Positions 24,048 through 33,482 of a stretch of DNA of 64,000 nucleotides are shown one piece after another. The notes beneath the pieces were generated by a model, which did not search any database, had not been told where the DNA came from, and saw only the letters and a program-made list of their open reading frames with translations. The first letter of the stretch is position 1. Each line of letters begins with the position of its first letter. The DNA comes from Nibricoccus aquaticus. Lineage in GTDB: Bacteria; Verrucomicrobiota; Verrucomicrobiia; Opitutales; Opitutaceae. The translations under genes and the position numbers were made by a program. The DNA lies in assembly GCF_002310495.1 (NCBI RefSeq), contig NZ_CP023344.1, positions 1,550,001-1,614,000 of the forward strand, in the 5' to 3' direction.

Positions 24048-25709
24048 TCAAAATTTCTCCGAGACAACGTTCGTGCGTTTCAGATCGGCCACACCTTCGC
24101 TGCCACGCACTTCAAAATCGCTGACATCGCGTAGCGAAAAAACCGGAACACCATCCACACGCTGCGCCGAGAACAGATCGAATCGGGCGCCCTTGACCGA
24201 ATGCATCACCACCGCCGGACGCGCCTCCGGCTGCTCGAAAGAAACTTCTACGTTCCGCACCTTCAAGTTCTTCGCATGGCGCACGAAAATTCCGTACGCG
24301 GGAATTTTCCCGAACATGCTGGGCTCCGGATAGGCGGCGTCTTTCTCGGGCGGCTCGATAGCTGCGTCCTCAGCGGTGCCGCCGCCGCGATAGACGATGC
24401 GAATGTTGCTTAGCGTGACATCCTTAATCGGATGTCCGGCGATTCCAGCGATGATCGAGGCGTAGCGCGGATCGACGCCGGACGCGGTGAGATTACTGAT
24501 GGTCACGCGGCGGATAGCGCCCACCGGCGTGCCTTCAGGGCCGCGGGCGCGGTTGCCGAGGCGAAGGAAGATCGGCGCAGTCGTCACATCGCGCATCGTG
24601 ATATTCGTCACCGTCACATCCTCGATCACACCGCCGTCCACCGTCTCGATCGCCAGCCCACGGCTGCGGTCGAAGACGCAGTTGGAGATCGTGATATTCT
24701 TAAAGCCGCCGTTCGACTCCGTGCCGAACTTGATGCGACCAGTCGGGCCGTCGCGGTCGGGAGCTTGCTGCATCGTCCGCTTGAACGTGCCGTCGAGAAA
24801 TGTGCCGAGGTCATAACCGCTCACCTGGCAGTTGGTAATCGTGATGTTTTCGCAGGCGCGCGCGAAACCAAGGCCGTAAGAACTTTTAAGGCAGATCGCG
24901 TCGTCGTTGGGTGAGTTGACGAAGCAATTGGAGACGCAGACGTTGCGGCAGGCGTCGATGTCGAAACCGTCGCGGTTGGTATCCACGCGGAGATTGTCGA
25001 TCGCGAGATTATCCACGCCGGTCGCAAGCAGCGCGAAGTGCCCGCAAGCGAGCATCGAGAAATCACGAAGCGTAACGTTGCGGCAGAGTTTAAGCGCGAT
25101 GGCTTTGTTGCCCTGCCCTTCCATGGAGAAACGCGGGGGCGGAGCAGAATCGACCGGAGGATTTGCGGCGCGGGCGGCGCGCATGGCTTCGGGGAGATCG
25201 CCGACGGCGCCAGGAGTCGAGCCGCGCGGGCCGGGGCCGCGGCGGGTGAGCGCGTCGGTGCCGTCGATGCGGCCAGGGCCGGTGATGGAGATGTTTTCCA
25301 GGTTCTCGCCCCAGATCAGGCTGTTCCGCCAGTGGCTGTGCCCGAAGTCTTGATACGTGCCCCATTCGGTGGGCTCGGCGGCGTCGTACTTCTCGCCGTG
25401 TTTCTCGGGTTTGGCGGCACGGAGGGTCGCGCCCGCGCCGAGGTGGAGCGTGAGATTGCTTTTGAGCCGGATGGAGAAACTCAGGTACGTGCCTGCCGGA
25501 AAATAGACCGTGCCGCCGCCAGCGGCGTGGGCGGCTTCGATTGCGCGATTGATGGCGTCGGTGTCGAGTGCCTGGCCGTCGCCGGTAGCGCCGAAAGCGC
25601 GGATGTCATAGTGAAGCGGGGCAGCAACGGTCTGCGTTGAAACAGCCGGTTCGGCGGCGGTGAGCGAAGTGGTCGCGAGCAGCGCGGAGAGAATGAGTGC
25701 GCGAGCCAT
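24048..25709 (-). CDS. glycoside hydrolase family 28 (polygalacturonase-like)
   Basis: Exported right-handed beta-helix hydrolase acting on galacturonic-acid-containing chains. 553 residues with a signal peptide (MARALILSALLATTSLTAA). The N-terminal pectate-lyase-like start is DIRAFGATGDGQALDTDAINRAIEAAHAAGGGTVYFPAG. GH28 catalytic blocks: NRDGFDID (Asp247/Asp250 region), NDDAICLKS (Asp269-Asp270) and RIKFGTES. The usual GHG His block is not obvious. The family also includes rhamnogalacturonases and exo-rhamnosidases, so the exact linkage is open. Base composition of the + strand changes inside this gene near 24.3 kb. Confidence 0.88.
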   Translation of the reverse strand: MARALILSALLATTSLTAAEPAVSTQTVAAPLHYDIRAFGATGDGQALDTDAINRAIEAAHAAGGGTVYFPAGTYLSFSIRLKSNLTLHLGAGATLRAAKPEKHGEKYDAAEPTEWGTYQDFGHSHWRNSLIWGENLENISITGPGRIDGTDALTRRGPGPRGSTPGAVGDLPEAMRAARAANPPVDSAPPPRFSMEGQGNKAIALKLCRNVTLRDFSMLACGHFALLATGVDNLAIDNLRVDTNRDGFDIDACRNVCVSNCFVNSPNDDAICLKSSYGLGFARACENITITNCQVSGYDLGTFLDGTFKRTMQQAPDRDGPTGRIKFGTESNGGFKNITISNCVFDRSRGLAIETVDGGVIEDVTVTNITMRDVTTAPIFLRLGNRARGPEGTPVGAIRRVTISNLTASGVDPRYASIIAGIAGHPIKDVTLSNIRIVYRGGGTAEDAAIEPPEKDAAYPEPSMFGKIPAYGIFVRHAKNLKVRNVEVSFEQPEARPAVVMHSVKGARFDLFSAQRVDGVPVFSLRDVSDFEVRGSEGVADLKRTNVVSEKF

Positions 25710-25714
25710 GGTAG

Positions 25715-27070
25715 TTAGTCGCCGCGAGGTTTCTGCGTGGAACGTCCAGGGCTGGCGGGGAGCGAGAAGCTCTCGACGGAATCGGGTTTCGCTGGATCAA
25801 ACTGCGGGGCGTCGCCGGCGAGCAGATCGGCGAGCGGGAGCTTCGCGGCGCGGATGCCGGTGACGATGCACTGCGCGAGTTCGTAGGCGCCGTAGTTGTT
25901 GTGATGCGTGGCGTCCTTGCCATTGTTGCTGAAGGCGAGCGGGGATTTTTCGGGGCCGAGCGCTTCGTAGAGTTGCGCGCTCATGGCGTGGAGATCGATG
26001 AGCGCGACAGCCTCCTCGCGTGCGACCTGGCGGACGGCTTCGGGATAATCGCCATGGGTGTTTTTGATTTTGCCGTGATCGTCGAAATTCCGGCGGTGCA
26101 TCGACGTGACAAGCACGGGCGTGGCTCCCCGGCGGCGGGCTTCGGCGATGAAAACCTTCAAGTAGGCTTTGTAGGTGGTGAAGGGCTCGACGTAGGTCTG
26201 CGGCCACTGGGCTTTCGAGTCGTTGTGACCGAATTGGATGAATAGATAGTCGCCCGGCTTCATCGCGCTGAGGAGCTTGCCGAAGCGGTGCGCGGTGAGA
26301 AATGACTTCATCGTCTCGCCGGACTCGGCGTGGTTGGCGACGGCGACGTTGTCTTTGAAAAAGCGCGGGAGCATCTGACCCCAGCTCGCGCCGGGCTCGC
26401 GCGGTTGATCGGTGACGGTGGAATCGCCGGCGAGGAAGACGGTGACGGCGTCGGTGACGGGAACGATTTCGAGCGAGCGGACGGCGGGGCGCGGGCCGTT
26501 GAACTCAAGGGTGAGTTTATCGTCCCAGTGGAGGACGCCTTGCTCGCGGTCGTTGAGGATGACGCGGGTGCCGCCGGGGGCGTTAAGCGGCGGCGGTGTG
26601 AGCGTGGCGTTGCGGACGTTTACCGTGAAGCTGCGTGTGAGAAATTCGCCGGGCTTGGTCGTGGCGTGCTCGACGACGAGGCGGCGGGATTCGGCCTTGA
26701 TGGTCGTATCGGTTTCCCGGGCACTGTCGCCGAGGGTGACGGTGACGCGATAATTTCCCTCAGGCACGGCGACGGAGAAATAGACAGGGCGGTCGCCGGT
26801 GTGAGAATCGCCGCGATCCAGAGCCGTTACGCCAGCTGCCTCGAAACCGAAACCACTGGCCGGTGTGAAAAGGCTTTCCTGCGTGATGGGCAAGAAACCG
26901 TCGGCAGTGTTTCTCACGCCGGGACTAAAATCGTAGCGGTAGCCAGGCAGCCTCGCCTCAGACGCTGATACGGATGGCGTTTGCGGGGATGCCTGCGCGC
27001 ACAGCTGACAGCTGGAAGCAGTCGCAAAGCAAAGAGCCAGGGCCGTGGCTGTAAGAGGCGTGAACTTCAT
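25715..27070 (-). CDS. rhamnogalacturonan acetylesterase, CE12-type
   Basis: Exported SGNH esterase removing acetyl groups from the rhamnogalacturonan-I backbone. 451 residues. The signal peptide is followed by a ~200-residue beta-sandwich (LPGYRYDFSPGVRNTADGFLP ... GPRPAVRSLEIVPV). The SGNH catalytic domain has block I VFLAGDSTVTDQ (Ser nucleophile), block II NHAESGETMKSF, block III FIQFGHND and block V KDATHHNNYGAY (Asp-His). RhgT/YesT-type enzymes share this layout. It is the first gene of the five-gene operon running down to the PL11 lyase; no transporter or regulator is attached. Confidence 0.9.
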   Translation of the reverse strand: MKFTPLTATALALCFATASSCQLCAQASPQTPSVSASEARLPGYRYDFSPGVRNTADGFLPITQESLFTPASGFGFEAAGVTALDRGDSHTGDRPVYFSVAVPEGNYRVTVTLGDSARETDTTIKAESRRLVVEHATTKPGEFLTRSFTVNVRNATLTPPPLNAPGGTRVILNDREQGVLHWDDKLTLEFNGPRPAVRSLEIVPVTDAVTVFLAGDSTVTDQPREPGASWGQMLPRFFKDNVAVANHAESGETMKSFLTAHRFGKLLSAMKPGDYLFIQFGHNDSKAQWPQTYVEPFTTYKAYLKVFIAEARRRGATPVLVTSMHRRNFDDHGKIKNTHGDYPEAVRQVAREEAVALIDLHAMSAQLYEALGPEKSPLAFSNNGKDATHHNNYGAYELAQCIVTGIRAAKLPLADLLAGDAPQFDPAKPDSVESFSLPASPGRSTQKPRGD

Positions 27071-27215
27071 CGGGGTTTAGCGGGTTAGACGACGCAGGTC
27101 CGGGAAAGGTGCGCCATTTACCGTCGATGGGACCGGCAGGCTTTTCAGACAGTTCGAGTAAAGCGAACGCGCGCGCACCGGAAAAGCCGGTCTTTTTCAC
27201 GGGAGCTAACCCACC

Positions 27216-27602
27216 TCAAGCTGGCGTCGCAGGAGCGAGCAAAGGCCGCAATACGCCGAAAATCTTCTCGGCCGAACAGGGTTTTGGCAGAAACCCCGAG
27301 ACCCGGAGTCGCGCAAAGGCCACGATCGCTTCGCGATCCGTGGAGCCTGAAGTCACCACGATCTTCAGGTCGCGGAAGCGTTCATCCGCGCGTACGCGCC
27401 GGGTAAACTCGAGCCCGTCGATCAACGGCATGCGGACGTCGAGCAAACAAAGGTCGGGGCGGAATCCAGCTTCGAGCAGATCGAGCGCCTGCCGCCCGTC
27501 TCCGGCCTGGGTGAGTGTCCACGCATTCTCCGATTCGAGCACTCCAGCAACCGCCATTCGCGCGATCGCATCATCGTCAACGATCAAAATTTTCCTGAGC
27601 AT
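27216..27602 (-). CDS. single-domain response regulator
   Basis: A 128-residue CheY-like receiver and nothing else. Acidic pocket ILIVDDDA, phospho-acceptor Asp55 in LCLLDVRMP, Thr/Ser switch VVTSGST and Lys107 in FLPKPCS are all present. With no output domain it probably relays phosphate or acts by binding a partner. It is the last gene of a five-gene signalling operon, 25 bp after the hybrid kinase. The ATG at 27602 begins the receiver fold; the open frame upstream overlaps the kinase and is not used. Confidence 0.88.
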   Translation of the reverse strand: MLRKILIVDDDAIARMAVAGVLESENAWTLTQAGDGRQALDLLEAGFRPDLCLLDVRMPLIDGLEFTRRVRADERFRDLKIVVTSGSTDREAIVAFARLRVSGFLPKPCSAEKIFGVLRPLLAPATPA

Positions 27603-27627
27603 GAGCGTGGTGACGAGGAGCGGAAGA

Positions 27628-29358
27628 TTACCGGTGTGGACTGGTCTGCAGGGAGCGCGCGCCCACCAGGGCCAGTTCTGCACTGAGCGCGGCGACATCG
27701 ACCGGCCGGAGCAAAAGCGCATCGATGCCCCAACGACTATCCAGCTCTGGCGTGACAGAGCCCTCGGTCGCGATCGCGATGAAGCGTGGGCGGGGACCGT
27801 TTTTAAGGCGGCCGGCGATTTCCAGCGCCGCAGTGGATTGTCCGCCCCGGAACAACTGCGCATCCATCAAAACGGCATCGAAAACTTTTCCTCCATCCAC
27901 GAGTGCGAGCGCCCTCTTTTCATCGTCGGCGAAATCCACGACGCAGCCGAGACAGCACAGCAGTTCTTCCATGAGCAGCCGGTTCGTCGGATCGTCCTCG
28001 ATGACCAGAACACGGTGTGAGCCTGGTGAGTCGTCGGTGTGGCAATCGGAGCATTCGGCTTTGATGGTGAAAAAAAAGGTCGAGCCTTCGCCTGCCGCGC
28101 TGACGAAACCGATTTCACCACCGAGCGCACCCACGAGTCTTTGCGTGATCGCCAGGCCCAGGCCCGTGCCTCCGTATGAACGCGTGGTCGATGTGTCCGC
28201 CTGACTGAAGACTTTGAAAATGCGGTCGTGCCGGTCTTTCGGAATGCCGATCCCGGAGTCGCGAACGCTGAAACGCAACGTCGCCGGATGCTTCGGATCG
28301 TTGGAGGGATCGCTGTCCGCCGAGATCACAATGCTGCCCTCTTTGGTGAATTTCAGCGCGTTGCCCACCAGGTTGACGAAGATCTGGCGAAGGCGCGTGG
28401 CGTCCGTCGCGATTGTCTTCGGGCAGTCTTGGGCGAACTCCAGTTGTATCCGGATATTTTTTTGCTTCGCGCGTTCCTGAAACATCTCAAGCAGCTCCGT
28501 GAGCCAGGGTCGGAGTTCGATGGCCTCGTGATACAACTCCAGCTGGCCGGCCTCGATCTTCGAGTAGTCCAGGATCTCGCCGATGATGTCGCGCAGGCTC
28601 TCGCCGCTGGTGGAGATTTGTTTGAGCCACTCGCGCTCTTTCGGGAGCAGATTCGATTCGCGGAGGAGCTGGGCGAACCCCAGCACCGCGTTGAGCGGTG
28701 TGCGAATCTCGTGGCTCATCATCGCCAGAAATTCAGTCTTGGCGCGGTCGGCGTTTTCAGCGCGCTCCTTCGCGGCACGCATTTCGTGCTCCATCTTTTT
28801 GCGCACGGTGATTTCCACGCCGGAGAAAATCACTTCGCACACGACGTCCTTTTCCAGGCGCGGGCTGAGGTGAGCGAGAAAAGTCAGACTGCCATCGACC
28901 GAGGTGCCTTCGTACGAACACTGATCGCCGCTCCACGCGCGTTGATACACCGCATCCATCTCGCGCGCCTGGATTGGATCGAGAAATTCTCCCAGCAACC
29001 GGCCTTCGACCCGCTCGGGGAGCCAGCCCAGGCGCGTGGCCAGCCGGCCCCGGCACAGCGTGTGCGCAAAACCTTTTTCCGTTTTGTGAAAGCAGAGCGT
29101 CATGCCTTCCTGCATCTCGAGCGTGCGCTGGTAATAATTGCTCAGCGAACGCATGCGCTCCTCGGATTCGCGGCGGAGTTTCTCGTTGGTCTCAGTCAGC
29201 TCGGCGGAGGCCGTTTCCAGAGTCTGCTCGATCAACCGGCGGTCCTGCTCGTGGTCCGCGTAGGCGCGGGAGACAGCTTCAAGCAATGCGCGGCAGCCCG
29301 CGTCTTCGGCAAGCGCGGGGGAAAACTTACGGAGCTGGCGTGCGAGCAGCGGGTGCAT
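27628..29358 (-). CDS. hybrid histidine kinase of the FIST/NosP-associated type
   Basis: 576 residues. The N-terminal helical region MHPLLARQLRKF ... AYADHEQDRRLIEQTLETASAELTETN is the extension I recall in kinases encoded next to FIST-domain proteins. A PAS-like domain follows (about 85-190), then HisKA with His216 in MMSHEIRTPLN. HATPase blocks are NLVGNALKFT, RDSGIGIP and YGGTGLGLAI. A C-terminal receiver has Asp499 in AVLMDAQLF, but the conserved switch Lys is Arg551 (LLLRPVD), so receiver signalling may be altered. It starts one base before the FIST gene stop, so the two are tightly coupled. No transmembrane segments: cytoplasmic. Confidence 0.87.
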   Translation of the reverse strand: MHPLLARQLRKFSPALAEDAGCRALLEAVSRAYADHEQDRRLIEQTLETASAELTETNEKLRRESEERMRSLSNYYQRTLEMQEGMTLCFHKTEKGFAHTLCRGRLATRLGWLPERVEGRLLGEFLDPIQAREMDAVYQRAWSGDQCSYEGTSVDGSLTFLAHLSPRLEKDVVCEVIFSGVEITVRKKMEHEMRAAKERAENADRAKTEFLAMMSHEIRTPLNAVLGFAQLLRESNLLPKEREWLKQISTSGESLRDIIGEILDYSKIEAGQLELYHEAIELRPWLTELLEMFQERAKQKNIRIQLEFAQDCPKTIATDATRLRQIFVNLVGNALKFTKEGSIVISADSDPSNDPKHPATLRFSVRDSGIGIPKDRHDRIFKVFSQADTSTTRSYGGTGLGLAITQRLVGALGGEIGFVSAAGEGSTFFFTIKAECSDCHTDDSPGSHRVLVIEDDPTNRLLMEELLCCLGCVVDFADDEKRALALVDGGKVFDAVLMDAQLFRGGQSTAALEIAGRLKNGPRPRFIAIATEGSVTPELDSRWGIDALLLRPVDVAALSAELALVGARSLQTSPHR

Positions 29359-29359
29359 C

Positions 29360-30499
29360 TTAGGTTTCTTCGAATACGGTCAGGGTCATCGTCTGGTTGT
29401 GCAGGTCGCAGCCGTGGACCAGGCCCGAGGGAGAGATTTCACCATAGGAATAAAAACCAACCGCGCTCGCGTTCGAGCCCATGCGGCCGACCACGGCCTC
29501 CACTTCTTCTTCCACACGCTGGCCCATGACGAGTTTGCGGCCGACGCAGCTCACCAGCACGACGAGCCGGGTGGCATCGCCGCCTTCTCGCAGCGCCATG
29601 GCCGCCGCATTTTCGGCACCCGTGACGAGAGCGTCGCAGTTGGCCTTCATGAGGCGCGCGTACTGGCCTTGAGGCAGATCGCCCGCAAACACCAGCGACT
29701 GGGTCGCCTCGTCAACCGCGAGAATGGTGCGCACGACGCCCTCTTTCTCATCGCGGCGGGAAAGCAGCTGTAGAGGGAAAAGCAGTCCGGAAGACGGGAG
29801 TTTATCCGCGAGCTCACCGAGGTAGCGTTTGTACACGGCAAGCGCGGGCTGGTCGTCGAGCGAGTAAAGCACGTTGCCTTCGGAGCGCGTGATCAAACGG
29901 GTCGGACCAAACGGTTCCCAGCCGCCAGCGGAGCCCGGAGCGATATTCAAACGGGCGCCATAAAATCCAATGCCCACCACTTTTTGGGCACCGATATCGT
30001 TTCCAAGTCCGACAAAAGTTTTTTCGAACCGCGCCCCATCACCGGCTAGTCCGCCACTGGCGAGCACGCCAGCGGGCAGGGCTTCGCGCAATCCGGCGGT
30101 GAGCGTGGTGCCGTTAACCTTGAGCCCGTCGCTCAGGACGAGCACGTGGCGAAGGCCGGGAGCCACGAGTTGCGCGCCCAGTTCGCGACCGGCCGAAAAA
30201 CTATCCTGCGGGCTGGCGACTGCCACCGATGCGCCCCGCACCGTCGCGTGCTCGAACATGATCAGCGAGGCCACCAAGCCATCGTCGCCGACGGTCTGTC
30301 CGGTGATTTCGCCCGCGGAGCTGCAGCCTGCGCAAACCGCGTCGGGAAAAGCGGCGTGGAGCGCATGAACTGGCGAGTCGGGCTGAGCGAGCACGTCACG
30401 GCCGCCGAAATAGAGGATGAGTTGAACCGGGCCGGTGACCGATGAGGGCGGACGGTTCCAGCCGGAACCGGGCTGCCAGCTGAGTGTATGGATTTTCAT
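29360..30499 (-). CDS. FIST-domain protein, NosP-like sensor
   Basis: A 379-residue cytoplasmic protein with FIST_N and FIST_C domains. FIST_N: AFPDAVCAGCSSAGEITG, GLRHVLVLSDGLKVNGTTL, VLASGGLAGDGARF and KVVGIGFYGARLNI. FIST_C: LVTRSEGNVLY-type linker, then GRKLVMGQRVEEE and the ending VGFYSYGEISP ... CDLHNQTMTLTVFEE. Several FIST proteins (NosP) bind haem and sense nitric oxide, controlling a neighbouring kinase. The adjacent hybrid kinase fits that pairing. Haem ligation cannot be judged from sequence alone. The gene lies in the middle of the signalling operon. Confidence 0.85.
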   Translation of the reverse strand: MKIHTLSWQPGSGWNRPPSSVTGPVQLILYFGGRDVLAQPDSPVHALHAAFPDAVCAGCSSAGEITGQTVGDDGLVASLIMFEHATVRGASVAVASPQDSFSAGRELGAQLVAPGLRHVLVLSDGLKVNGTTLTAGLREALPAGVLASGGLAGDGARFEKTFVGLGNDIGAQKVVGIGFYGARLNIAPGSAGGWEPFGPTRLITRSEGNVLYSLDDQPALAVYKRYLGELADKLPSSGLLFPLQLLSRRDEKEGVVRTILAVDEATQSLVFAGDLPQGQYARLMKANCDALVTGAENAAAMALREGGDATRLVVLVSCVGRKLVMGQRVEEEVEAVVGRMGSNASAVGFYSYGEISPSGLVHGCDLHNQTMTLTVFEET

Positions 30500-30547
30500 T
30501 TTTTGGGCGGGTAATTGAATGAGCAGACGGGGACGATGCGTGGCGGC

Positions 30548-33412
30548 TTAGGTCACGGGGGCGCTTGCGCCGATTTGCCGGAGCGCATCGATCACGGCGC
30601 GCATCTCCTGCTCGAACTCAGGAGCGGCGGCATCGATCTGTTCCCAGTTGGCGGAGGCCGCGGAGTTTTCCAGTGCTGCGAGAAGCGCCACGGCTTTGTC
30701 CGCCGAGAACATGCTGGTCGTGCCGCGCAGGGTGTGGGCGACGATGCCGGTTTCTTTGGCATCTCGCCGGGAGATGGCCGACAGGAGCCGATCACGAGAT
30801 GCGGGAAACGCATCACAGAAGGAACCGGCCAGTTTGCGGAGGAGTTTTTGATTACCGCCCATGCGCTTGAGCGCGGATTCAAGATTCACGCAGCTGGACA
30901 GGACCGGAGCAAATGTAGCGGGCTCAACGGGGGCGGAGGCTGATGCGGCTGCTTTCGCGGGGCGAAGCCAGCGGGCCATTTTTTGTGCAAGCAGCGAGAG
31001 TTCGATGGGCTTGGTGAGGTAGTCATCCATGCCTGCGGCAAGACAGCGTTCGCGATCACCCTGCATGGCGTTGGCGGTGAGTGCTATGATCGGCTGATGC
31101 CGGTCCCCCTCCTGCGCGCGGATCGCCTGGGTCGCTGCGAAGCCATCCATCTCGGGCATGTGGCAATCCATTAAAACGAGATCGTAGGTGCGGGACGTAA
31201 CCATCTCGACCGCCCGCAGGCCGTTCTCGGCGATATGGACCTCGCAACCCAGCTTCGCGAGGAGTTCGGAGGCGAGCAGCTGGTTGGTGGTGTTATCCTC
31301 CACGAGCAATATCGAGGCTCCGGGAAACTGCACGGAGGCGGGCCGCTGCGAGGCGTTTTCTGCGATGGGAGAATTCGCGGGCGCCGGAAAATCGGCGCCC
31401 GCTTCCTCGAGTGGCAATCTCACCCAGAACGTCGAGCCTTCGCCGAGACGGCTGGTGAGGCCGACGGAACCGCCCATCAGTGAGGCGAGCTGGCGGCAGA
31501 TGGAAAGGCCGAGTCCCGAGCCACCGTACTCGCGCGAGGTCGAGCTCTCCGCCTGACTGTATTTTTCGAATACAAGAGCCTGCTTCTCCGGTCGTATGCC
31601 CACGCCGGTATCGGCCACGGCGATGACAAATTCAGGGGCCTGGCCGGGCGGACTGGCGGCGGGATCGACGGACACACCGATCGCGCCTTTGGGCGTGAAT
31701 TTCAGAGCGTTGCCGATGAAATTAAGCACTATCTGCCGGAGCCGGGCGGGGTCACCCATCACGTAACGCGGGAGCGAGGGCGCGATTTTCAGATCGTAGC
31801 GCAGGCCCTTCTCCTCGGCGCGGCCGACGAACAGACGAACGGCTTCCTCGACGGTCGTGCGCAGGTCGAAACCGATTTTCTCCACGGCGAGCATGCCGGC
31901 CTCGATCTTCGAGTGGTCGAGCACGTCGTTGATGACGCTCATGAGCGATTCGGCGGAGCGCCGCAGGGTCTGCACGTACTGGAGCTGCTTGGTCGAGAGC
32001 GGTGTCTCCATGACGAGATTGGTCATGCCGATGATGCCGTTCATCGGTGTGCGGATTTCGTGGCTGATGGTGGCGAGGAAATCGCTTTTGGCGCGATTGG
32101 CCGACTCGGCGGCCTCCTTGGCCTTGAGCAAGGCCTGGGCGTGACGGTGGCGCTCGGTGATGTCGTGCCAGCCGGCGAGCAGTGCAGGCCGGTCGTTGAT
32201 CACGACGGGCGTGAGACTGACTTCCACAAGGAAATTCTCGCCGTCGATGCGACGGTGCAGCCACTCGAACCGGTGATGGCCCTGGCTTCGCGCGAGTGCA
32301 TCCATCTCCACGCATTTCTCGCAGGATTTGCGGCCGTCGGGCTGGAGTTCGGGCGAGAGGCGCGCGGGATGCTGGTGCAAAACCTCCGACTTCGAGCGGC
32401 ACCGGAGCATGCGCACGGCAGCTTCGTTGCAATCGACGATTCCCGATTCGTCGAAGAGCAGATGGGCATCGAGGGAGTTTTGGAAAAGCACCCGGAAGCG
32501 TTCGTCGGCCTGACGGCGTTCGGTGATATCGTTGATCGTGCCGGCGGTGCCGGTGACCCGGCCATCATCGTCGAAGGTGAGACGGGCGTGAACCTCGACC
32601 CAGCGGTGACCGCCAGCGGCAGTGAGGTAGCGGACCTCGTGGCGGCAGTAATCTTTTTCGCGCGCGATCAAGGGCCTGAATTTCTCCATGTTACCTGGGA
32701 CGTCCTCGTGATGGACGAAGTCGAGGAAGGGTTTGCCGAGGCTGTCGGCGACGCTGTGGCCGGTGATCTCCTGCCAGGCGGGGTTAAGAAACGTCCAGCG
32801 GCCGGCGGTATCTGTCTGGAAAAGCACTTCGCGGAGACTGTTGGCGACGATGCGGTAGTTGCGTTCGCTTTCGCGGAGCGCGAGATCGAGCTTGCGGCTC
32901 TCATCCATCTGGCGGCGCAGGGATTCGTTGAGCACGGTCTGCTCGCGATGACGCGCGTCGAGTTCGCTCGTGAGGTGGCTGGCGCTAGCGAGCGCCGCAT
33001 CTTTTAATCGCACGATTTCCAGCAGATCGGAGATCGGATCATGCAAGGCAAAATCGGCCGGCGAAAGTCCGCTGCGGCTGAGTTCGTGCGGCGTGGTGAC
33101 CCAGGGCGAGCCGAGGAAAACGAGCACCGGCGATAGCTCCACAAACTGGCCCCGCAAAATCACCTCACGACTGGCGGTGGCGAGGACGACGCTTTGGCGT
33201 GCGATGGAGCGCAGATTTTCGAAATGCAGTTCGAGCGGCGGGCGCACGATCTGAAAAATATCCGCAAAGACCGCGCCTTCGCGCATGGCCGGGCAGAGTT
33301 TCGTGAGGGAGCGTCCGCACTGGACGATCCGCAGGTCCGTATCGATTGCGAAGTGAAAGGGGAACGCCTCGGCGAACAATTGCGGCGTCAAGGTGAGGTC
33401 GGCGCTGGTCAT
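30548..33412 (-). CDS. HNOBA-PAS-PAS hybrid histidine kinase with receiver and Hpt domains
   Basis: 954 residues, cytoplasmic. Domain order: H-NOX-associated domain (about 10-140; AEAFPFHFAIDTDLRIVQCG, IFQIVRPPLELHF, SPADFALHDPISDLL, closely like the HNOBA part of soluble guanylate cyclase), coiled coil (140-185), PAS (186-300), PAS (305-420), HisKA with His451 in HEIRTPMNG, HATPase (NFIGNALKFT, DTGVGI, GGSGLGLSI), receiver with Asp749 in LVLMDCHMPEMDG and Lys801, and Hpt with His893 in VAHTLRG. This is a full multi-step phosphorelay in one chain. The ATG at 33412 starts directly at the HNOBA fold; an open frame to 33553 would overlap the previous gene. No H-NOX gene is nearby. Confidence 0.88.
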   Translation of the reverse strand: MTSADLTLTPQLFAEAFPFHFAIDTDLRIVQCGRSLTKLCPAMREGAVFADIFQIVRPPLELHFENLRSIARQSVVLATASREVILRGQFVELSPVLVFLGSPWVTTPHELSRSGLSPADFALHDPISDLLEIVRLKDAALASASHLTSELDARHREQTVLNESLRRQMDESRKLDLALRESERNYRIVANSLREVLFQTDTAGRWTFLNPAWQEITGHSVADSLGKPFLDFVHHEDVPGNMEKFRPLIAREKDYCRHEVRYLTAAGGHRWVEVHARLTFDDDGRVTGTAGTINDITERRQADERFRVLFQNSLDAHLLFDESGIVDCNEAAVRMLRCRSKSEVLHQHPARLSPELQPDGRKSCEKCVEMDALARSQGHHRFEWLHRRIDGENFLVEVSLTPVVINDRPALLAGWHDITERHRHAQALLKAKEAAESANRAKSDFLATISHEIRTPMNGIIGMTNLVMETPLSTKQLQYVQTLRRSAESLMSVINDVLDHSKIEAGMLAVEKIGFDLRTTVEEAVRLFVGRAEEKGLRYDLKIAPSLPRYVMGDPARLRQIVLNFIGNALKFTPKGAIGVSVDPAASPPGQAPEFVIAVADTGVGIRPEKQALVFEKYSQAESSTSREYGGSGLGLSICRQLASLMGGSVGLTSRLGEGSTFWVRLPLEEAGADFPAPANSPIAENASQRPASVQFPGASILLVEDNTTNQLLASELLAKLGCEVHIAENGLRAVEMVTSRTYDLVLMDCHMPEMDGFAATQAIRAQEGDRHQPIIALTANAMQGDRERCLAAGMDDYLTKPIELSLLAQKMARWLRPAKAAASASAPVEPATFAPVLSSCVNLESALKRMGGNQKLLRKLAGSFCDAFPASRDRLLSAISRRDAKETGIVAHTLRGTTSMFSADKAVALLAALENSAASANWEQIDAAAPEFEQEMRAVIDALRQIGASAPVT

Positions 33413-33482
33413 GGCTGGTGGCCGCTCGCGCGTTGAACACGGATGGAATCGGAGGAAGCGGCCATGAATGTTTTCGCCGGTG

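Noticed and set aside
20171-25017. DnaA-box-like TTATCCACG at 20171 and near 25009, close to the skew change
   Set aside because: Only two, far apart, inside coding genes, and no dnaA, dnaN or AT-rich unwinding region; not enough for an origin.
27177-27197. Terminator-like hairpin ACCGG-AAAAG-CCGGT followed by CTTTTT
   Set aside because: The T-run is on the + strand but the flanking genes are all on the - strand, so it cannot end their transcripts; left as chance or regulatory.
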